From: Symbiodinium natans
Lineage: Eukaryota; Sar; Dinophyceae; Suessiales; Symbiodiniaceae
Assembly (NCBI GenBank): GCA_905221605.1
Contig: CAJNDS010000287.1
Coordinates: 1-64,000, forward strand
Reading direction: 5' to 3'
DNA length: 64,000 bases
Each line of letters opens with the position of its first letter. The first letter of the stretch is position 1. Under the pieces are notes generated by a model, which did no database searches, was not told the DNA's origin, and saw nothing but the letters and a program-made list of their open reading frames with translations. Below, in pieces: positions 58,971 through 64,000 of this stretch. The translations under genes were made by a program, and so were the position numbers.

Positions 58971-59712
58971 CGCTCAAGGTAGTAAGCGGTAGTATGTGTG
59001 TATGAGGAAATGGTATGACTCAGGTGTCTTTGAAGGCATTTTTGCAGATGTAGCGGTTCAGTAAGTCGGAGCTAAGGTGAGTCAAGCCTATGTCCGAAAC
59101 ACCATCCAATACGGAGGCTGGCCTACAGAAAGATGCAGACCCGATACTTCACCCCATCAAATTCTGATTCCCTTGCTGAGGTTGCCGACCACGTCTTATG
59201 CGCCGTGTGTGAGCTTCAGGAATGTTAGCGGAATGTGTGTCTGTGTGTCATGTCTGTGCGAATTGTGCCGGGAAACATTTCTCAGCTGGACGACCCGTAC
59301 CGTGCATAAAAACTCCGCCTGGGGATCACTGGCAACTTTGCAGTTTTCGCTTGCAGAACTGAGTCGAATCCCCGGTCTCAGCTTGAGACCTCAGGCGCTG
59401 AGATTGCAAGATAGCAGGGCATGCAGCCGTTTTGACTGAACAAATGTGCATAAAATTTAGAGATTTTAGAGCGATGCACGAGCTCGCACGAAAGACAAGG
59501 AGAGACATGGGGCCTTAGCTGCAGCCAACTTCCCTCAAACAAATCAGTGAATTCTGCGATGGGATGATGTAGACTGAACGGTTATGTGATCGGGTTGTAG
59601 GCGAGGATGTGGTAGCTGTGTAGTGGCCGAAGATTGCGGCTGCAATGGATTGGCAGGCCAGTGACACCGGAGATGACTCTGGAGCTTGCTTATGTTTGCA
59701 AATTGTCGCCAG
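58971..59712. other. Unique DNA, no firm gene
   Basis: A 120-codon + frame at 59077-59439 has no recognisable motif. Nothing else is supportable. Confidence 0.4.
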
Positions 59713-62700
59713 GAGAAGGATGTCACCGACTGGGCCAAGGAGTCTTTGCAAGACATCCTTGCGGATGCGCTGAAGGACCTGCTGGCGATCGGAGCCTTTA
59801 ACTCGCGATCCTTGAAGCACAGTCAAAGCCCGTTTCAAGCCCTTGTCAAGCAGTTGATCGAAGGATCCGGTGCGGTCAGAGGTGGTGCGAACACCGTGGG
59901 CTTTCCTCGAAGCACATGTCCCAGCGCGCTTCGTGGATGTTTCGATGGGGGCTTGGGGAACAACTTGCGTGTAACACGTGTGCTTCTCAGAGGGAGATGG
60001 AGGGAGGGAGAGGCAGGGAGGGAGGGAGGGAGGGACCTTCAGACATGCGACAAACGGCGGCGTGAGCGAAAGCCTCTTGGAACACAGCGTCTACATGGGT
60101 GAGGATCCAGTGTTTCGCTTGATGCTCGCCGTGCACGGTACTTGCTAAGTCACGCTCCTCGGAATTGGAGCGTAGATTGGGTGGTGAATTTTGGCGATAG
60201 CAGACAAGTACCAGAAAGAAAGACAATCCAGCCGGGGGGGGGAAGGCCTCTGTAGGGGGGATTCACCCCTCATGTCACGGCTCTACTCACAATCCGGTGC
60301 ATCGTGTGTTCTCCCTCCCCTTTGTGTGTACAACAGCGAGGAGACAAAGAGTCCCCTTGTCCCCCCCTCCCCCCCCCCGCCCTCAACAGGGGTCACGCAG
60401 AGGAGCGCTGTATGGCTTTGAGTTCTGTTAAAAAAGGATTCGTCATGTCCCCACTCCCCCATGCACCTTTTCTCATTGTTTACTGTGTGCTGCGCACGTG
60501 ACACCACGCAGGTTCTGGTTTCCACTCAGAATACGCGGCGTGACGCGGCTCCCGTCGGACGCATTGTGTCCCAGGTCCACGTGCTCCGCACAGAAGTCAG
60601 CGGGGAAGCCAGCCTTTGTGGTCGCAGGTCTCAGGCCCCTTGCCTTTTCTCTGCTAGCCCGTGTCTTCGTGGTCGCAGCGAAAGGCAGTGCTTCAGTATG
60701 ACTTGGACCTCGGCGCACAGCTGGAGATCTTCAAGGAGCTTCTGCGAGGGCGAGGCTCACAGTGGCATCTCAACATGTCCCACACAGGCCACTCGCTTCT
60801 ACGGCGTGGAGCGCTCAGTATCGCTCAGTGGTCTCGCTACAGAATCTGGGCTCGTTTCGATCCCACACAAACATGGACGGATGTGTCTCAGAAATGTTCG
60901 TTCGCAGCAGAAGCATGCAGAAACTCGCAGAAGCATTGTGGCCCCTTTGTGACACTGTCAGAAGGGTGGACGGCAGCACCATCTCCATAGCTGCACAAAT
61001 CAAAGTGTACTTGTAATCGTGTCCTTCCCGATCCTAAGTAAGACAGCAAGACAGAAGCCGGTCCCCTGCAGTTCCCGAAGACGCAACAGAAAAGAAAGAA
61101 GAAACCCACACAGGGCGAACGTGCGTGCCGAGGAAGACGGGCACTCCCCAGAGGGGCGCTCGCAGCGCTGGCCCGGCGTGCTACGAATCCCGGGCTTCGA
61201 GCCCGGGGTGCGGCCAGAGGTGCAGGCAGTTGCCCCAAGTCTATAGACCAACCCCCAACGTTGCCTAGAATATTCGGGGTTGAAGGGGCGCGAGGGCTGG
61301 ACATGGGGTTGGTTGACAATACTTGGAGGTCAAGTATGATTCTCAAGTGAGTTACACTTCCGAAAAGGCTCGGAATATTTGAAGACGCTGCGTGGCAGCT
61401 TTGCCATTTTGTATTTGTTGATTTGGGTTGGCGAACAGAAGTTGCCATTGTTCGTAAGTCTACTATGTAAGCGGGAATGTGAGGAGCATGCAGGACAGCT
61501 TTGCCTTTCTGTTTGTGGTCCGAACAAGAAGCTTCAAAATTTCATGGCCGGTTAATCGCATAGGTCGTTTCATCAATATACATGAATGATCTCCACTTGC
61601 GAAGTTTGCAATAGTTGGGTTTTGTACCTTTCAAACTTGAGGGAACTCATGAAGACAAATCTAACGAAAATACAGATTAAGTTACTTAGGTTACTTAAGT
61701 TATTTCAGTTATTTGAGTTTTCAGTCATTTGAACTAGTGAACTTATTTTAAGTTTTTACATTCTTTGTGAATAGGAGGGGTTTCTACCTTGAGACTCCCA
61801 CAGCAATCGCAACAGTGCTTTGTCATGTTCTACGATGGAGTGGGCCGGGAAGTGAGCAATACTGCATTGAAAAAGGACATCCCGACCGGACCAAAACCAA
61901 CAGCCACAGGGACTCCGAAACCATCTGCCGTCAAAGCATCGAAATCAGAGCTTGCGGACATCTTGAACCTCCCCTCTGGTGTATATGTACATAATTAGGT
62001 ATATACACATATGTTTCTGTTCTCCTGTTTTCTTGTATCAGCTTCAGTTCCCCTAAGACTCTAAGAAACAATAAGGCCTTAGCTCGGCAACATAGTCAAC
62101 GAGCAAACATGAGCTTGCTTTATGACCATGATTCTTGTTCCGTCGATTTTCTGAAGAGTAGTGACACTTCATCCAACACATGGTTTTCTATTCCGGTCAT
62201 CATTCTGTGCGAGCAGGGGATTTGTCCCACTGATGAAGCACATTATGCATTGCATTCACTATTAACCCATCTTTTTGTGAGCAAGCTCAGTCTGGCCATT
62301 GAGGTTCAGTTTGACGACCCGCAGAGCGAGGTGGCCGGCGAGGTCTGAGTGTTGCAGCGGCGGAGCAGCATTCTTGTGTCAGGCTGTTGCCCTGCCGCGC
62401 AGGTTACCTGGTTTTTGCAAGAAGGCCTTGGTGCAAGGCTGCTGCAGCAGGCATTGGAGAGGCGCGGCCATTCCCTCCTCCTCGCCGCCCTTCGACTTGT
62501 GCGCCTGGTGTCTTCGACGTCGCGATGTCAGGTGGCAGGCTGCAGCCAGACGAAGGTTCGGTGCACAGGCCGCACAGCGCAATGCGCAATGCCGTGATGT
62601 TGCCACAAGATGCGCAAGAGATTGAAGAGTTTAGAAGCCACATGCTTGCAGCAGGATCACTCGCTTCCCGAGTCCTTGGAGAGCGTCAGGTCCTGGATGC

Positions 62701-62749
62701 AGGCGCCTCAGAGTGGCCACAGAACATCACAGCCTCTGCTCCGGTGTGA
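59713..62749 (+). CDS. Unidentified multi-exon gene or genes
   Basis: Exon-like + stretches: 59713 to about 59796 (EKDVTDWAKESLQDILADAL, after a cgccag acceptor), 60679 to about 60747 (LQYDLDLGAQLEIFKELL, after tcgcag), about 61789-61980 (CFVMFYDGVGREVSN, then a Pro/Thr/Lys-rich linker and KSELADILNLPSG), about 62282-62342 (LSLAIEVQFDDPQSEVAGE, donor gag|gtctga), 62404 to about 62510 (TWFLQEGLGARLLQQALERR, after ccgcgcag) and a last exon ending TGA 62747-62749 (DAQEIEEFRSHMLAAGS, SEWPQNITASAPV). Amphipathic helices dominate and no catalytic motif is seen. 61300-61780 is AT-rich, with degenerate ttacttag/ttatttg repeats, and may be an inserted element. These may be two genes. Confidence 0.4.
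61189..61207. repeat. GC hairpin (cccgggct / agcccggg)
   Basis: Eight-base perfect stem with a 3-base loop. No U tract follows, so it is not a terminator. Function unknown. Confidence 0.6.
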
Positions 62750-63783
62750 GAGCTGCGAGTGCCCCCGCCTTGTGTTCTACGGCTGTGCGGGTCGATGGCC
62801 CCCTGCACTGCGTCAGTCGACGGTCCCAAACTTCAGGTCTGCAGATGCGATGCTCATGGCCAGCCAGCAGCCAGCTTAAGCAACAACGTTTGCACCAAAA
62901 AAGCATACCACAGATACGTATATATGCTCTTAAAAAAAGTAAGCCTTCTCTTTTGATCTTTAACCGAGAGCGGGGCATCTCCCCCCGGCATCCCAGGAGC
63001 CGAACGCGGAAGCAGGCGCGCCCCCCTCTTTAGTGCACTTCTCTCTCAATCAATGGAGTGAACTTCTCTCTCAAACTTGAGTGCTCTCCTCTCTATTGGA
63101 TTGGGGGGAGGGGACACTTCCTGAGCAGTGCTTAATGATGAGAGCAGTTCTCTCTTCTCTTGCGCCCGTTGTGACCTGTGCTCTCTCTGTCCTCGCTTCA
63201 GCTCTCTGGTCAAGAGGAGATCGCTGCGAGACCTGCGAAGAGCGCGCCCAGACGAAAGGAGGAGGGCGAGGGCGAGGGGAGAAGGAAGGAGCGAAGATCG
63301 CAGCTTCCAGAACCTCGGGAGACGCTCCCTTCGCCCGTGCGCGCCGAGCGCCTTCACGAGGCTGCGAGGGGGGTTTATCGAAGAGGGGGCACAGGGTAAG
63401 TGAGTTTTCAAAGTCTGGCTTGGTACGGGCTCGGCTCGCATGAGGCCTCGTCATTCAAGAAGTTAGACGAGTTACTTGGCGGGCGAAATACTTGACGAAA
63501 TGCCCGGGTGATAAACATTACTAAGTATGAGTTTTTTGCTAGTTCATTTTCGCTTCTTTCATCTGCTCACGCACTTATATACTACTGAAAAGAAGGAAGC
63601 CAGTGATGCAAATAAAGTTGCACAGCGTGAGCGATCGCGCAAAATACCATTTCAAAACTTGTCGTGTCGGACATGTTTCTGTTAAGTTTACTGGAAAAAT
63701 GCTGCTTGAAGCCCAAAACTGTTTCCTCCTGGCCGAGGCCATCCGGAGCCGAAACTATGCCGAGGATCGCTGAGCAGAAGTGA
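62750..63783. other. Region with no supportable gene
   Basis: Purine-rich and Arg-rich frames near 63100-63440 overlap on both strands without motifs. Nothing firm. Confidence 0.4.
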
Positions 63784-64000
63784 ACAGTGTGGAAGGGGAA
63801 TGAGGGGAGCTTCTCCGCTTCTGCGGAGGCTTTTGGGCTCTTGGACCCAAGCATCCTGAGCATGCCCACTTCGGAGGAAGGTGCGGTGCAGAGGCAGTCG
63901 GGGGAGCCTATTTCCGACATGCTGAAGAGCTTGCGAGGCCTCTCCCTCGTCCACTCTGCCGTGCTCAGCAATTCGGCAGACATGCTGACGCTCGTCCTTC
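63784..64000 (+). CDS. Partial exon running off the window
   Basis: The frame is open from 63784 to the window end and reads GLLDPSILSMPTSEEGAVQR, then ISDMLKSLRGLSLVHSAVL and onward. GC-ending codons and amphipathic Leu spacing suggest coding. The acceptor may be tgcggag|gct near 63828. A 133-codon minus-strand frame (63582-63983) overlaps; I prefer + because most supported genes here are +, but this is weak evidence. No family recognised. Confidence 0.3.

Noticed and set aside
58968-58985. Spliced-leader RNA gene (gctcaag followed by gtag)
   Set aside because: Only the last seven bases match the leader exon and the upstream part is different.

Overview
The window looks like nuclear DNA of a photosynthetic (peridinin-plastid) dinoflagellate, probably Symbiodiniaceae-like. 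Evidence seen: a tandem, same-strand, almost identical four-gene array; N-terminal leaders with a signal peptide, an FVTP motif and a second hydrophobic segment; introns with GC (and possibly GA) donors besides GT; genes split into very short exons; and a very large load of microsatellites and minisatellites. The genus is inference.

Layout. 1-5965: simple repeats (GAAA, AT, AGT), a degenerate telomere-like patch and two blocks of a ~115-bp G/C-hairpin minisatellite flanking a 2.1-kb segment. 5966-16140: sparse multi-exon genes on the + strand: a Pro/Ala-rich protein (8426-9820), the 3' end of an ankyrin-repeat gene solved to its stop (10610-11450), and two unidentified genes recognised only as exons. 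16140-30083: four tandem copies of plastid-targeted phosphoenolpyruvate synthase (PpsA type, 888 aa), each of two exons with one GC-AG intron. 30795-34600: a multi-exon alpha/beta hydrolase whose exons join through GT and GC donors and carry the Ser, Asp and His motifs. 35134-42100: a short PET117-like protein, a UBA-domain fragment and weaker exon candidates. 42371-43835: an undecamer repeat and a 1.2-kb CCACCA/ACCAAC array. 44266-58880: a 14.6-kb array of a 112-bp unit with inverted blocks and internal segmental duplications. Its unit resembles the edge of a possible minus-strand exon at 44083-44292. 58885-64000: further unidentified exons, mostly + strand.

How it works together. The four PpsA copies would raise the dose of an enzyme making PEP from pyruvate and ATP in the plastid. 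They appear homogenised: the only protein difference I found is residue 97, in the leader. No other pathway link between neighbours is visible. Nearly all supported genes are on the + strand. No rRNA, tRNA, CRISPR or recognisable transposase/reverse transcriptase was found. Exon borders were assigned by eye from frame, splice dinucleotides and family motifs, and are firm only where stated.
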